From Symsagittifera roscoffensis (Eukaryota > Xenacoelomorpha > Acoela > Convolutidae): a stretch of 64,000 nucleotides of DNA. Position numbers and translations under genes: made by a program. Positions 40,983-52,409 of this stretch are shown here, piece by piece. The stretch is from contig NC_087063.1 in the NCBI RefSeq assembly GCF_963678635.1, positions 51,101,220 through 51,165,219 of the forward strand, in the 5' to 3' direction. The notes under the pieces are model-generated. The model saw only the letters and a list, made by a program, of their open reading frames with translations. It ran no database searches and was not told where the DNA came from. Numbering within the stretch: the first letter of the stretch is position 1; the number at the start of each line of letters is the position of its first letter.

Positions 40983-41424
40983 TTTTTCGTTCGATGACTG
41001 TTAATATGTAATTATCAATGTGTCTAATTGGTTGATTCCAATTGTATAAATGTACTGGTTTGTGTTTATACTGCTTTTTTATTCTTCTTTTTCCTCTTTT
41101 TGATGAATTTGAAGTTGTTTCTGAGTCAGAGAAATATAATTGATCGTGAAGTGGGCAATTTTTATCTATTGATTCTTTTAGTTTGTAAAGTTCGTCTAAA
41201 CTGTTGGTTTCTGATTCTGAAAATGCGTTTCGATTTTTTGAAAATCTTTTTCGTGTTATTTGTCTTTGTTTCGTTATTATTTTTCTTTTTAGTGTTTGTC
41301 GTTTCGTTCGAATGTATCCAACTGTTTGTGTATGAGGTGTGATTACAAGGTCGTATTTTTTGTTATCTATTTCACAATTGTGTAAAACGATTGTTTGTTT
41401 ATTTCCTAGGTTTTTAAATGACAT
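40957..41424 (-). CDS. 155-aa basic ORF overlapping gag (E2)
   Basis: Intact and identical to the E1 product apart from one Ile/Leu change, with the other nucleotide differences silent. Same 26-nt overlap with gag and the same CCC AGG TGA end. Two basic clusters flank an acidic, Ser-rich middle (FSESETNSLDELYKLKE). It is the only sizeable ORF besides the leader ORF that is undamaged in both copies. Confidence 0.87.
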   Translation of the reverse strand: MSFKNLGNKQTIVLHNCEIDNKKYDLVITPHTQTVGYIRTKRQTLKRKIITKQRQITRKRFSKNRNAFSESETNSLDELYKLKESIDKNCPLHDQLYFSDSETTSNSSKRGKRRIKKQYKHKPVHLYNWNQPIRHIDNYILTVIERKNELNAHPR

Positions 41425-42358
41425 AAGGTTTAGAATGACGGATGCAAAGGGTTGTTAAATGGTTTCTATTTTCTTAAACTGTTAGTTCTTACGATTTTTT
41501 GGTTAGCTTAACCTGGGTCTATTTGTTCAGGGTTGGAGAGAAAAGTATATCGATTCCGAAGAATGATTTTTTACTTTCTCGTGGCTAGTATAAGTTAAGG
41601 TGTTAACTTACTTAATCTTACTTAGGGGTAGTGATTGTGTTCAAGGGTTGGAGAATAGTAAATCGATCCACAAGGTTCAGGTATAATTAGAACGCGAGTA
41701 GTTCGTTAGATACTATTTTAAACTTACTAAGTCTAAGATTTATCCTGGGTCTGGTAAGAGGGGGGGGTCAAGTGAAGGATGAATAACCGAAGTTCTTCAC
41801 TGTTTATCCTAATTTGAATGATTAGTTTTGTTTAAAAATTTCTATTAGTCTTAGGTCTTTAGAAAGGGTTGGGTAGTGAATCGACGTTTGAGGTCGTTAG
41901 ACACTAATTAAGTGGGTGGGGGAGAACAAAGTTGTTCTGTTTGATCCAAGAATAAGCCTTGATGATCAAATTTGAAATTTAATTAAGTAGAAAATGATTT
42001 AAGATCCAAGGATAAGCCTTGATGATCTGGTTTTAAAATTAGGTGAATTTAAGTTTTAATAAAATTTTAAATGTGTGTAAAGGAAAGATTTAGTGTTTTG
42101 ATGATATTAGTGGGTTTATGATTGCTGTTATGTTTTAGATGATGGAGCTGGAACAACAGGATGATTTATGATTACTAACCATTTATTGTCATGCTACTAA
42201 TTTTTATTTTTTATTTTTCAATAAATATTTTTCAAACATGTTTTGTATATTACTGCAGAGTTTTAGGAAAACGATCTTAGATCTTTTTATCAATCGTTAT
42301 TGTATATTAATAATTTTGTTTAGCGCCTGAAATGATTTTGAAGATTAACTTCAAGGTT
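41425..42358 (-). other. 5' leader with repeats (E2)
   Basis: Counterpart of 21767-22690. The 25-nt GATCCAAG...GATGATC motif occurs at about 41942 and 42003. The possible GTAAGT donors near 41610 are also kept. No ORF is supported here. Confidence 0.5.
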
Positions 42359-42592
42359 TTATGTTTGCAAATGAAAATCTAAATTCATTGCCAGTAGTAT
42401 TCTAAATATAAAAGTTTGTTCTGGTTTTTGCCTAACTATCATATAGCTATATGGCAAGTTTCTACTTTGTCGTATGTCGTCTCTGGTTCGAGGTCTTCTT
42501 CCAATTCCGGGTAGTTCTGTTATGGTTCGGAATATTGGCTCTGATCTATTGAGTCGTAGAGACATTTCGATTAAATTATTGTCGTATAACAT
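42359..42592 (-). CDS. 77-aa leader ORF (E2)
   Basis: Same length and frame as in E1, with two conservative replacements. It lies between the primer binding site and the leader repeats. Contains GIGRRPRTRDDIRQSRN. Retention of length and silent-biased change in two separately inserted copies is the main evidence that it is translated. Confidence 0.7.
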   Translation of the reverse strand: MLYDNNLIEMSLRLNRSEPIFRTITELPGIGRRPRTRDDIRQSRNLPYSYMIVRQKPEQTFIFRILLAMNLDFHLQT

Positions 42593-42659
42593 TTTGTAAA
42601 TGTTTTTGTCTAATTTCTAATCTATTTTGGTTAATTCTAAGCTATTAAGGTCTTGTTCG

Positions 42660-42677
42660 AGACTTATGGTCGCACCA
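42660..42677 (-). other. Primer binding site, E2
   Basis: TGGTGCGACCATAAGTCT on the minus strand, two bases inside the 5' LTR, identical to E1. Confidence 0.7.
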
Positions 42678-42679
42678 GA

Positions 42680-43089
42680 TGAGTTAGGACCGAGTTGGTT
42701 AACTCATAGAGTAATTTCGGATAGGGTACACCGTCTGCTCGTCACGCTATCTTATTTTCGGCCGGATAGATTCGTGCAACTTCTTAGTCTAATACCGATC
42801 CTAATCTTACTCTTATACTATCTAGTCTCAGGTTGTTTAACTAGTCTCTGCTAGGCTCAATAGATCTAGGGTATACTGGTTTATTGCGGCTGCTGAAGTG
42901 CTCGGGAGAGTCCAACTAATTTCTAAGTTAAATTCAAATCTCTCTGGTGCTGAAATTACAAGTAACTTCAGCACTTACAAATAAGTGGGTTGTTAGTTAG
43001 ATGGATCATGATTGGTTAATATTAAATACTTTACATTGGTAAAATATCTAATTTATCCAATCATAAAATGTAGTTTAGATCAGGTTCCA
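42680..43089 (-). repeat. E2 5' LTR
   Basis: 410 bp, TG...CA, apparently identical to 24227-24636. Palindrome at 42947-42974. Confidence 0.95.
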
Positions 43090-43093
43090 CTAT
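43090..43093. repeat. Target-site duplication, right of E2 (CTAT)
   Basis: Matches 24223-24226. Confidence 0.9.
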
Positions 43094-44604
43094 CAAGGAT
43101 ACGGGCAAGAAACAAATCATCCAACGTTTCTATTTTTATTTGCCAGTGAAGCTCTAAAAAAAACTTTAAAAGTGCAATTTTTCAAAAGAATTGAAATCAA
43201 AACTGCTCAAATCAGGGCAAAACTCTGAATGCTTGAAAAAAAATCAGTGAAAACAACTATACTTGTTTTTTTCTAATATATAAAACAATTATAAACAATT
43301 ATTATAAATTCAATTTAATGAAAAAACTCTCTCCTATCGCGCACGGATTAAGCTTAGATCCATTAAGCACAAACCCATAAAGTCTTTAACGCAGTATAAA
43401 GTGTCTCATATAAAATATCAGTTATGTAGTTATCTCGAATAAACAAAAATTTACAGCACTTTTCTACTCAATCAATTCAGAATCATTTGAGCCTTGTTGC
43501 TAAATCTTCGTTGAGCAATGGGCATATATCAATTTCAAAGTCTCAGTTTCTCTGGGCATATATCAAGCTCAAATTCTCAATTTCAAAATGTTAGAAGGAG
43601 AATAGTTTTCTGAAGTTTCTTGAGTACTAAAAAACTAAAAAACTAAAACGGCAAAAAATTTCCATTGCTATGCAAAGTTGGCTCAAGTAGATGTGTCCAA
43701 CTAGAGGCTCAAATAGAAGGTTCCGCGGCGGGTCAAAAAATAACAATAGCCAAAAACGTTCGTTTTTAAGACTCATATGCCGATTCATCATTTTTCTCTT
43801 GAATCAAAGTCTATAATCAGAAAAAAAAACGTTTTTTTTCGCTTGAATATCAAGTCTGATATGTTCAGTTTGGCAGATTTTGAAATGTTGAATGCGTGCA
43901 AAGTTGCGTAATGCAACAACTCGCAACAAAAGACAACTCATAATAAATGGCAACTCGCATTAAAAACAACTGGCAATTTACTCACCGCCGCAGTCGCGCT
44001 AGCTGCGAGCTTACCAACAGAGGGCAGGAGGACTTTATACGAAACACAAAGCCGGTTACCGCCGCGAGTTTCGAGTTGATGCAGTAACGCAAAGTGGCAT
44101 CCAAATCAGCCAAGTAGTTGAATTTCTTTTCGAAATTTAAAGTTATTTAGGATAAATAAAATGTGAATGAATCAACCCGTTATTGATGCTAATTTAGTTG
44201 AATTTTTTTTTATTTTTGTGCAAGCTAGTCTTTTTGGTTTCGATCGTTAAACAGTTTGCACGCCCAGGAAAATTGTTGTCTGAGATGAAAAAATCATTGG
44301 CTATGATCTAAAAGCATCGATAATTTTTAGACTGTATAAAAAACAGCCATTAACAATAATTTGTTGAAAGTTCAAAATTGGGCAAAAAGTCACCATAAGT
44401 ACAAAGTTTCAATTGCTTTCTTTGAAACTCGGAGTAGGAAGCTGTAAATGTTTTTGAGGAAGTTTTCAATTGAGCTCAAACCGTGAGTTATAAAGTTATA
44501 AAAAACTGAGTTATAAAGTTATTCAAAACACTGGTGCACAATTATTTTGCCTGTTTTTTGTTCCGACTTTCGGTAACGAAAATAGCGGAATATTAGTGCT
44601 CGGG
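43094..44604. other. Repeat-derived non-coding DNA
   Basis: No ORF of note. From about 43480 on it is a diverged copy of the sequence found at 44930-46080 and 47910-49060 (shared landmarks: GTGCAAAGTTGCGTAATGCAAC, ACCGCCGC, ACACTGGTGC). The 44085-44450 part also matches 51862-52209. It looks like an older copy of the non-coding part of the plus-strand element array that follows. Confidence 0.6.
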
Positions 44605-47583
44605 TATTTTTTATCTCCAGACATATTTTAGACTTTTTAATTAGCTTATTTTGACAAAATTTTCAATATCATTCAAAAAGTATTGTTGTTGAAAGCTTAA
44701 GTTCAAAAATATATTTCCCCTGTGATCATTTTTTGCAGAGTTATGAAGGTTTAAAGATTATCATTTTGGCCAATATGAGACAAATAACGCGCGATATTAT
44801 TCGTGCTATTAACGCGTAAGCTGATATTTAATCCGTCTTAGAACGTTCCAAATTGGTTGAAGCCAGCTTATTTGCCATAATTGATTTGTTACTAGGAGCA
44901 AAACCTATCACTTTGTACCATACATGGCTAAATCTTCGTTGAGCAATGAGCATATATCAATTTCAAAGTCTCAGTTTCTCTGGGCATATATCAAGCTCAT
45001 ATTCTCAACTTCAAAATCACAAAGTGAGAATAGTTTTCTGAGGTTTCTTGAGTACAAAGGCTGCATAAACTGCAGTACAAAATGGTTTAAAAATTAAATA
45101 AACTAAAAAACTGAAACGGCAAAAAGTGTCGATTGATATCAAACTTGGCTCAAGTAGATGCGTAAAAAACTAAAACGGTAAAAAGTGTTCATTGATAAAT
45201 TGCAAAATTGATTCAAGTAAAGGCGTCCAACTAGATGCTGAAATAGAACGTTCCGCGGCGAGTCAAAAAAAATCAGTAGCCAAAAACGTTCGTTTTTAAG
45301 TTTCATATGCTTATTCATTTTTTTATCTTGAATCAAAGTCTATAATCAGAAAAAAAAACATTTCTTTTCGCTTGAATATCCTGTCTGGTATGTTCAGTTT
45401 GGTAGATTTTGAAATGTTGAATGCGTGCAAAGTTGCGTAATGCAACAATCCGCAAGAACAGACACATGTCATAATAAAAGGCAACTTGCAGTAATAACAA
45501 CTGGCAATATACTCAACGCCGCCCGTCGCAGTTGCGCTAGCTGCGAGCTTACCAACAGAGGTCAGGACTTTATACGAAACACAAGGCCGGTTACCGCCGC
45601 AATTTTCGAGTTGATGCCGTAACGCAAAACGGCATCCAAACTAGCCAAGTAGTTGACTTTTTTGAAATTAAAAATTTTTCAGGATACATCAAATGTGAAT
45701 AAATGAACACGTTATTGATGCTACTTTAATCGAATGTTTCTTGTTTTTGTGCAAGGTAGTGTTCTCCAATTCGATCAAAAAACAGTTTGCACAGACCTTA
45801 GGAAAAATGTTGTCTTAGATTAAATAATCAATGGTTATGATCTAGAAGCATCGACAATTTTTAAACTGTATAAAAAACAGCCATCAACAATAATTTGTTG
45901 ATAGTTCAAATTGGGCAAAAAATCACCATATGCATGAAACTCGGAGTAAAAAGCTGTCAATGTTTTCGAGGAAACTTTCAATTGAGCTCAAGCCGTGTTA
46001 AAGAACTGAGTTAGAAAGTTATTCAAAACACTGGTGCGCAATTATTTTTTTCTGTTTTTTGTTCCGATTTTCGGTAACGAAAGTAGCGCAAAATTAGTTC
46101 TCGGATGTTTTTTTTTCAGACAATTTTAAACATTTTAATTAGCCCGTTTTGACAATTTTTTAAGTATCATTCAAAGAGTATTGTTGTTTTGAGTTTAAAT
46201 TTAAAAAAAAACATATTTCATCTGTGATTTTTTTTGCAAAGCTATGGGGGCTTAAAGATTACCATTTTGGCCAACATGAGACAATTAACGCGCAATATAT
46301 TTCGTGGTTTTAACGCGTAAGCTGAGATTTAACCCGTCTTAGAACGTTCGAAATTGGTTGAAGCAAGCTTACTTGTCATAATTGATTTGTTATCAATTTG
46401 ATTTTTTATATGGCGTGTGGGGTGATCATTCTCACAAAAAGTCTCAAATTAAAACAAAGAAGAACGAAGGAAGAAAGGCCCCAGAAATGCTCCTGGTCTT
46501 TTCTTTTATGAGGCAGATCAACGCACGAATCTAGATCTACCTTTTTTCTGGGTTCCGAAGGCAGTAATCGTTTTTTTTCAAAGATATCCTCATGCAGACA
46601 TTAGTGCTATCACGTTTAAAGAACTTTATGACAATTGTGTCCTTTTTCTTAAGAGAGATAAGAACTATATGATTGCACGTCTTCAGATATACAACGCATC
46701 CCACGCTGATAGTGAGTGTTTGGAAGCCTTCTACTTGCGTCTAAAGGGCCAAACAGCCCTCTGTGGCTAGACTGTAGATCAAAAGTAGGAAGTTTTGAAG
46801 AGATACAACGAGAATTGTGTATTCTTCCCGGCAGCAATCCACAAGAAACTCTAAAATCTGCGTTACTACAGGAGAAGGGGGCCCAGACAGCCACGGGTTT
46901 ACAATAACAACTGGGAGCTTTGTCAGTGGCGGGCAGCACGTCCCATCAGGGGCCTAGTTCTGCTCAAAACTTCCGTATTAAGCAAGAACCAACCAATTCG
47001 GTGAAGGGTTAGAAACTGACAGATAGGATCAACCAAGCTCAGTCAAAATCCAGCCGGCCGAAGATATTTAAAAATTCTAAAGATGCTAAGCCTTGCTTTT
47101 TCTGCCAAAACAAATTCACTGCCAACCATAAGCAAAGTTGCCCGACAAGGAACGTAACATGTAGGAATTGCAGTGAGAAAAGGGCATTTTGCGAAATGTT
47201 TCAATTCTCAAAAGATGACCAATGTGGATGCGGAATCAGATAAAACTACTGAGGAGGGTTGCAACTTCAAAACTTCTGATCGTGAATCAGACCTTGCTGT
47301 CCTTGCTGTCCACGGGGTCTCCCACCCATATAGTTAAGCGTTTTCAATCATAACCTCGTGAAAAACTTGGAAGTAGCCAATGCGGCTACAGGGAAATTAC
47401 GTTGTATCCAAATCACCATGCGGTGTAATCAACCTTTTTCTAAAGCCACGGTGGATACGTGAAGTCCAGCTTCCTCTGTGAATAAAAGAACAGTAGAACA
47501 TATTGTGAAATCAGTACCTTCAGTGGTTAGGTTACACGAAAAAGAGTTTCAGATATATACGGCTTACGTTGACTATAACCAGA
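44605..47583 (+). repeat. 2,979-bp tandem block, unit 1
   Basis: Near-identical to 47584-50561 (one 1-bp length difference and few substitutions). The unit runs from the dispersed repeat, through non-coding DNA, to a gag/protease remnant. The junction at 47583/47584 joins ATAACCAGA to TATTTTTTATC with only short shared bases. Confidence 0.92.
46430..47583 (+). pseudogene. Decayed gag-protease of a second Ty3-like element, unit 1
   Basis: In broken frames I read a nucleocapsid-like Cys cluster (KPCFFCQNKFTANHKQSC, then TCRNC) at about 47090-47175, and the start of the protease region (KRTVEHIVKSVPS) just before the junction. The DTG of the protease reads as a stop here (GATACGTGA at about 47454). 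Stops and shifts are frequent, so nothing is translatable. The affiliation rests on the better preserved copy at 52410-54700. Confidence 0.65.
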
Positions 47584-50561
47584 TATTTTTTATCTCCAGA
47601 CATATTTTAGACTTTTTAATTAGCTTATTTTGACAAAACTTTCAATATCATTCAAAAAGTATTGTTGTTGAAAGCTTAAGTTCAAAAATATATTTCCCCT
47701 GTGATCATTTTTTGCAGAGTTATGAAGGTTTAAAGATTATCATTTTGGCCAATATGAGACAAATAACGCGCGATATTATTCGTGCTATTAACGCGTAAGC
47801 TGATATTTAATCCGTCTTAGAACGTTCCAAATTGGTTGAAGCCAGCTTATTTGCCATAATTGATTTGTTACTAGGAGCAAAACCTATCACTTTGTACCAT
47901 ACATGGCTAAATCTTCGTTGAGCAATGAGCATATATCAATTTCAAAGTCTCAGTTTCTCTGGGCATATATCAAGCTCATATTCTCAATTTCAAAATCACA
48001 AAGTGAGAATAGTTTTCTGAGGTTTCTTGAGTACAAAGGCTGCATAAACTGCAGTACAAAATGGTTTAAAAATTAAATAAACTAAAAAACTGAAACGGCA
48101 AAAAGTGTCGATTGATATCAAACTTGGCTCAAGTAGATGCGTAAAAAACTAAAACGGTAAAAAGTGTTCATTGATAAATTGCAAAATTGGCTCAAGTAAA
48201 GGCGTCCAACTAGATGCTGAAATAGAACGTTCCGCGGCGAGTCAAAAAAAATCAGTAGCCAAAAACGTTCGTTTTTAAGTTTCATATGCTTATTCATTTT
48301 TTTATCTTGAATCAAAGTCTATAATCAGAAAAAAAACATTTCTTTTCGCTTGAATATCCTGTCTGGTATGTTCAGTTTGGTAGATTTTGAAATGTTGAAT
48401 GCGTGCAAAGTTGCGTAATGCAACAATCCGCAAGAACAGACACATGTCATAATAAAAGGCAACTTGCAGTAATAACAACTGGCAATATACTCAACGCCGC
48501 ACGTCGCAGTTGCGCTAGCTGCGAGCTTACCAACAGAGGTCAGGACTTTATACGAAACACAAGGCCGGTTACCGCCGCAATTTTCGAGTTGATGCCGTAA
48601 CGCAAAACGGCATCCAAACTAGCCAAGTAGTTGACTTTTTTGAAATTAAAAATTTTTCAGGATACATCAAATGTGAATAAATGAACACGTTATTGATGCT
48701 ACTTTAATCGAATGTTTCTTGTTTTTGTGCAAGGTAGTGTTCTCCAATTCGATCAAAAAACAATTTGCACAGACCTTAGGAAAAATGTTGTCTTAGATTA
48801 AATAATCAATGGTTATGATCTAGAAGCATCGACAATTTTTAAACTGTATAAAAAACAGCCATCAACAATAATTTGTTGATAGTTCAAATTGGGCAAAAAA
48901 TCACCATATGCATGAAACTCGGAGTAAAAAGCTGTCAATGTTTTCGAGGAAACTTTCAATTGAGCTCAAGCCGTGTTAAAGAACTGAGTTAGAAAGTTAT
49001 TCAAAACACTGGTGCGCAATTATTTTTTTCTGTTTTTTGTTCCGATTTTCGGTAACGAAAGTAGCGCAAAATTAGTTCTCGGATGTTTTTTTTTTCAGAC
49101 AATTTTAAACATTTTAATTAGCCCGTTTTGACAATTTTTTAAGTATCATTCAAAGAGTATTGTTGTTTTGAGTTTAAATTTTAAAAAAAACATATTTCAT
49201 CTGTGATTTTTTTTGCAAAGCTATGGGGGCTTAAAGATTACCATTTTGGCCAACATGAGACAATTAACGCGCAATATATTTCGTGGTTTTAACGCGTAAG
49301 CTGAGATTTAACCCGTCTTAGAACGTTCGAAATTGGTTGAAGCAAGCTTACTTGTCATAATTGATTTGTTATCAATTTGATTTTTTATATGGCGTGTGGG
49401 GTGATCATTCTCACAAAAAGTCTCAAATTAAAACAAAGAAGAACGAAGGAAGAAAGGCCCCAGAAATGCTCCTGGTCTTTTCTTTTATGAGGCAGATCAA
49501 CGCACGAATCTAGATCTACCTTTTTTCTGGGTTCCGAAGGCAGTAATCGTTTTTTTCAAAGATATCCTCATGCAGACATTAGTGCTATCACGTTTAAAGA
49601 ACTTTATGACAATTGTGTCCTTTTTCTTAAGAGAGATAAGAACTATATGATTGCACGTCTTCAGATATACAACGCATCCCACGCTGATAGTGAGTGTTTG
49701 GAAGCCTTCTACTTGCGTCTAAAGGGCCAAACAGCCCTCTGTGGCTAGACTGTAGATCAAAAGTAGGAAGTTTTGAAGAGATACAACGAGAATTGTGTAT
49801 TCTTCCCGGCAGCAATCCACAAGAAACTCTAAAATCTGCGTTACTACAGGAGAAGGGGGCCCAGACAGCCACGGGTTTACAATAACAACTGGGAGCTTTG
49901 TCAGTGGCGGGCAGCACGTCCCATCAGGGGCCTAGTTCTGCTCAAAACTTCCGTATTAAGCAAGAACCAACCAATTCGGTGAAGGGTTAGAAACTGACAG
50001 ATAGGATCAACCAAGCTCAGTCAAAATCCAGCCGGCCGAAGATATTTAAAAATTCTAAAGATGCTAAGCCTTGCTTTTTCTGCCAAAACAAATTCACTGC
50101 CAACCATAAGCAAAGTTGCCCGACAAGGAACGTAACATGTAGGAATTGCAGTGAGAAAAGGGCATTTTGCGAAATGTTTCAATTCTCAAAAGATGACCAA
50201 TGTGGATGCGGAATCAGATAAAACTACTGAGGAGGGTTGCAACTTCAAAACTTCTGATCGTGAATCAGACCTTGCTGTCCTTGCTGTCCACGGGGTCTCC
50301 CACCCATATAGTTAAGCGTTTTCAATCATAACCTCGTGAAAAACTTGGAAGTAGCCAATGCGGCTACAGGGAAATTACGTTGTATCCAAATCACCATGCG
50401 GTGTAATCAACCTTTTTCTAAAGCCACGGTGGATACGTGAAGTCCAGCTTCCTCTGTGAATAAAAGAACAGTAGAACATATTGTGAAATCAGTACCTTCA
50501 GTGGTTAGGTTACACGAAAAAGAGTTTCAGATATATACGGCTTACGTTGACTATAACCAGA
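47584..50561 (+). repeat. 2,979-bp tandem block, unit 2
   Basis: Second copy of 44605-47583. At its right end it continues into protease/RT sequence that unit 1 lacks, so unit 2 sits at the original locus and unit 1 is the added copy, or the reverse by unequal exchange. Confidence 0.92.
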
Positions 50562-51860
50562 AACTTATCGACCTGTTTGGCACACTGAATGGGGACGTAT
50601 CATCTTTGGAATGGAATATGAAGTTAGCAAAGTTCCTGATTTCGGAGAACCGGACTAGTTGTCTGCTGAGTTTGGATCTGCAATCCCAGTTGGGGGTCCG
50701 GATGACACAACTAGGACCGCCAGGCCAACTGGTGAGCGCAATATCACAATCAGAACCGTATGAAACGTCAGAGTTTTGGAGATCGCAGTAAGTTAAACCA
50801 TGATCAAGTTAAACCATGTTTTTTCATGTTTATCGGTAGAGCGAACAATAATCAAGTTTTGTCCACGTTCGAATGCCGTTTAACCCAATTCAAACGCGGG
50901 TTCGATATCATATTCAGGAGAAGTTTGGAGAGGAAAATCGGAAACGTGATCAAGAAGGCCACATTGGGAAACTCAATAAGTTTACTAGTGAACACTTCTT
51001 CTCACCAATTGTTATCTCTGCGAAGAAAGATGGATCGGTTGAGTGGCAATGGATGCTAAGCCCACGATTGACCAAATACACAAAAAATCAATATCAGATG
51101 TCAAACTTTTGGAGTTTTTGGACTCGGCTGCCAAGATCATTACGTCAAATAAGGATGGAGATGTTTGGTTCACGTCGTTGGATCTGAATTACGTGTTTGG
51201 CCAAATTCCACTGATGACGCAGTTAGTAGTCTTTATAATTTCAACATCGTGTGTGCAGAACAGACGTGCACTTATCGCATAAAGACTTGATTTTTTGGAC
51301 TTACCGATAAATCCAAAATTTTCCAAAAACTATGGATAGTTTCTCGGGTGTTTTCTGTTTTTGACGACATCCTTATTGTATCGAAGGTTCAGTGGCCGAG
51401 CATAATAGACTTGTGGCGAAGGTTTTTTTTTCAGGCTAGAGGAGGAAAAATTTGCCCTCAAATTGTTCAAAGACCAAAACTCTTTAAATCAGATATCTTG
51501 GTTAGTATTTGACATCAACTCTCAAGGTTATAGACGAAAGCGTTCGAAAAGTGATGCCGTGTTGGCTCTTGAACCACCAAGGACGTTAAAGCAGCTCAAA
51601 TCATTTATGATTGTCACCATTCGAATCAACTCCGTCCATCGTTGAAGGCGAGCAACAAGAGCAAGTTCGTCTGGGGAGAGGTGCAGCAATCTGCGCCTCC
51701 AATATTCTTAAACTTATCGCCAATAATACTAAAAAGTATCATTATGACCAAAATTTTCAGTCTAGAATAAAGTGCGATTCCAGTCACAGTGGTCTGGGAG
51801 TGGCTTTAGAGCAAGAAATTGAACACGAAGTGTGGGCTCCGAAAGCAGTAATGCAAAATG
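49410..51860 (+). pseudogene. Decayed gag-protease-RT-RNase H, unit 2 and beyond
   Basis: Continues from the gag remnant into KRTVEHIVKSVPSVVRLHEK, then an RT fingers/palm remnant (IVISAKKDGSV, WFTSLDLNYVFGQIPL at about 51165-51215). The RT active site has lost part of its motif (FDDIL near 51365, where the other copy has FMDDIL), followed by an RNase H start (CDSSHSGLGVALEQ at about 51770-51815). Numerous frameshifts. It ends abruptly at about 51860, joined to non-coding repeat. Confidence 0.7.
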
Positions 51861-52209
51861 GCAACCAAATAATCCAAGTAATTGAATTTTTTTCGAAAAT
51901 TAAAATTGCTTAGGATAAATAAAATGTGAATAAATCAACCCGTTATTGATGCTACTTTAGTTGAAAGTTTTATTTTTGTTTTTGTGCAAGCTAATCTTAT
52001 CGGTTTTGATCATTAAACAGTTTGCACCCCAGGAAAATATGTTGTCTTAGATAAAATAATCATTGGTTATGATCTAAAAGCATCGATAATTTTTAGACTG
52101 TATAAAAAACAGCTATTAACAAAAATTTGTAGAAAGTTCAATTGGGCAAAAAGTCACCATATGCACAAAGTTTCAATTACTTTCTTTGAAACTCGGAGTA
52201 GGAAGCTGT
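51861..52209. repeat. Non-coding repeat before the gap
   Basis: Matches 44090-44450 closely (landmark AACCCGTTATTGATGCTA). No coding content. Confidence 0.7.
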
Positions 52210-52409
52210 NNNNNNNNNNNNNNNNNNNNNNNNNNNNNNNNNNNNNNNNNNNNNNNNNNNNNNNNNNNNNNNNNNNNNNNNNNNNNNNNNNNNNNNNNNN
52301 NNNNNNNNNNNNNNNNNNNNNNNNNNNNNNNNNNNNNNNNNNNNNNNNNNNNNNNNNNNNNNNNNNNNNNNNNNNNNNNNNNNNNNNNNNNNNNNNNNNN
52401 NNNNNNNNN
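52210..52409. other. Assembly gap (200 N)
   Basis: Exactly 200 N, a placeholder size. In the tandem units the sequences flanking it are about 1.2 kb apart, so the true missing length is probably nearer 1.1-1.2 kb. Confidence 0.95.

Larger units (their letters stand above)
24227..43089 (-). mobile_element. Giant Ty3/Gypsy-type LTR element, copy E2
   Basis: A second complete copy, 18.9 kb, same orientation as E1 and only ~0.8 kb away. The 410-bp LTRs (24227-24636, 42680-43089) appear identical to each other, so insertion was very recent. They differ from the E1 LTRs at scattered sites, so E2 is not a duplicate of E1 and its target duplication is its own. It has all ORFs in single copy and gives the best view of the unduplicated layout. 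Damage: nonsense codons in gag-pol (37884), env (29312) and hydrophobic ORF 1 (32075), a 1-bp deletion near the end of the last ORF, and a 24-bp in-frame deletion in integrase. Confidence 0.96.

Noticed and set aside
24227-43089. E2 as a simple segmental duplicate of E1
   Set aside because: E2 has its own target duplication (CTAT against CTAC), its own LTR variants and a single copy of the E1-duplicated segment.
45425-45622. 65-codon plus-strand ORF, repeated at 48403-48600
   Set aside because: Lies in the non-coding repeat; copy number reflects the tandem duplication, and the older copy near 43900 does not keep it.
46649-46939. 96-codon minus-strand ORF, repeated at 49627-49917
   Set aside because: Antisense to the gag remnant; present twice only because of the tandem block.
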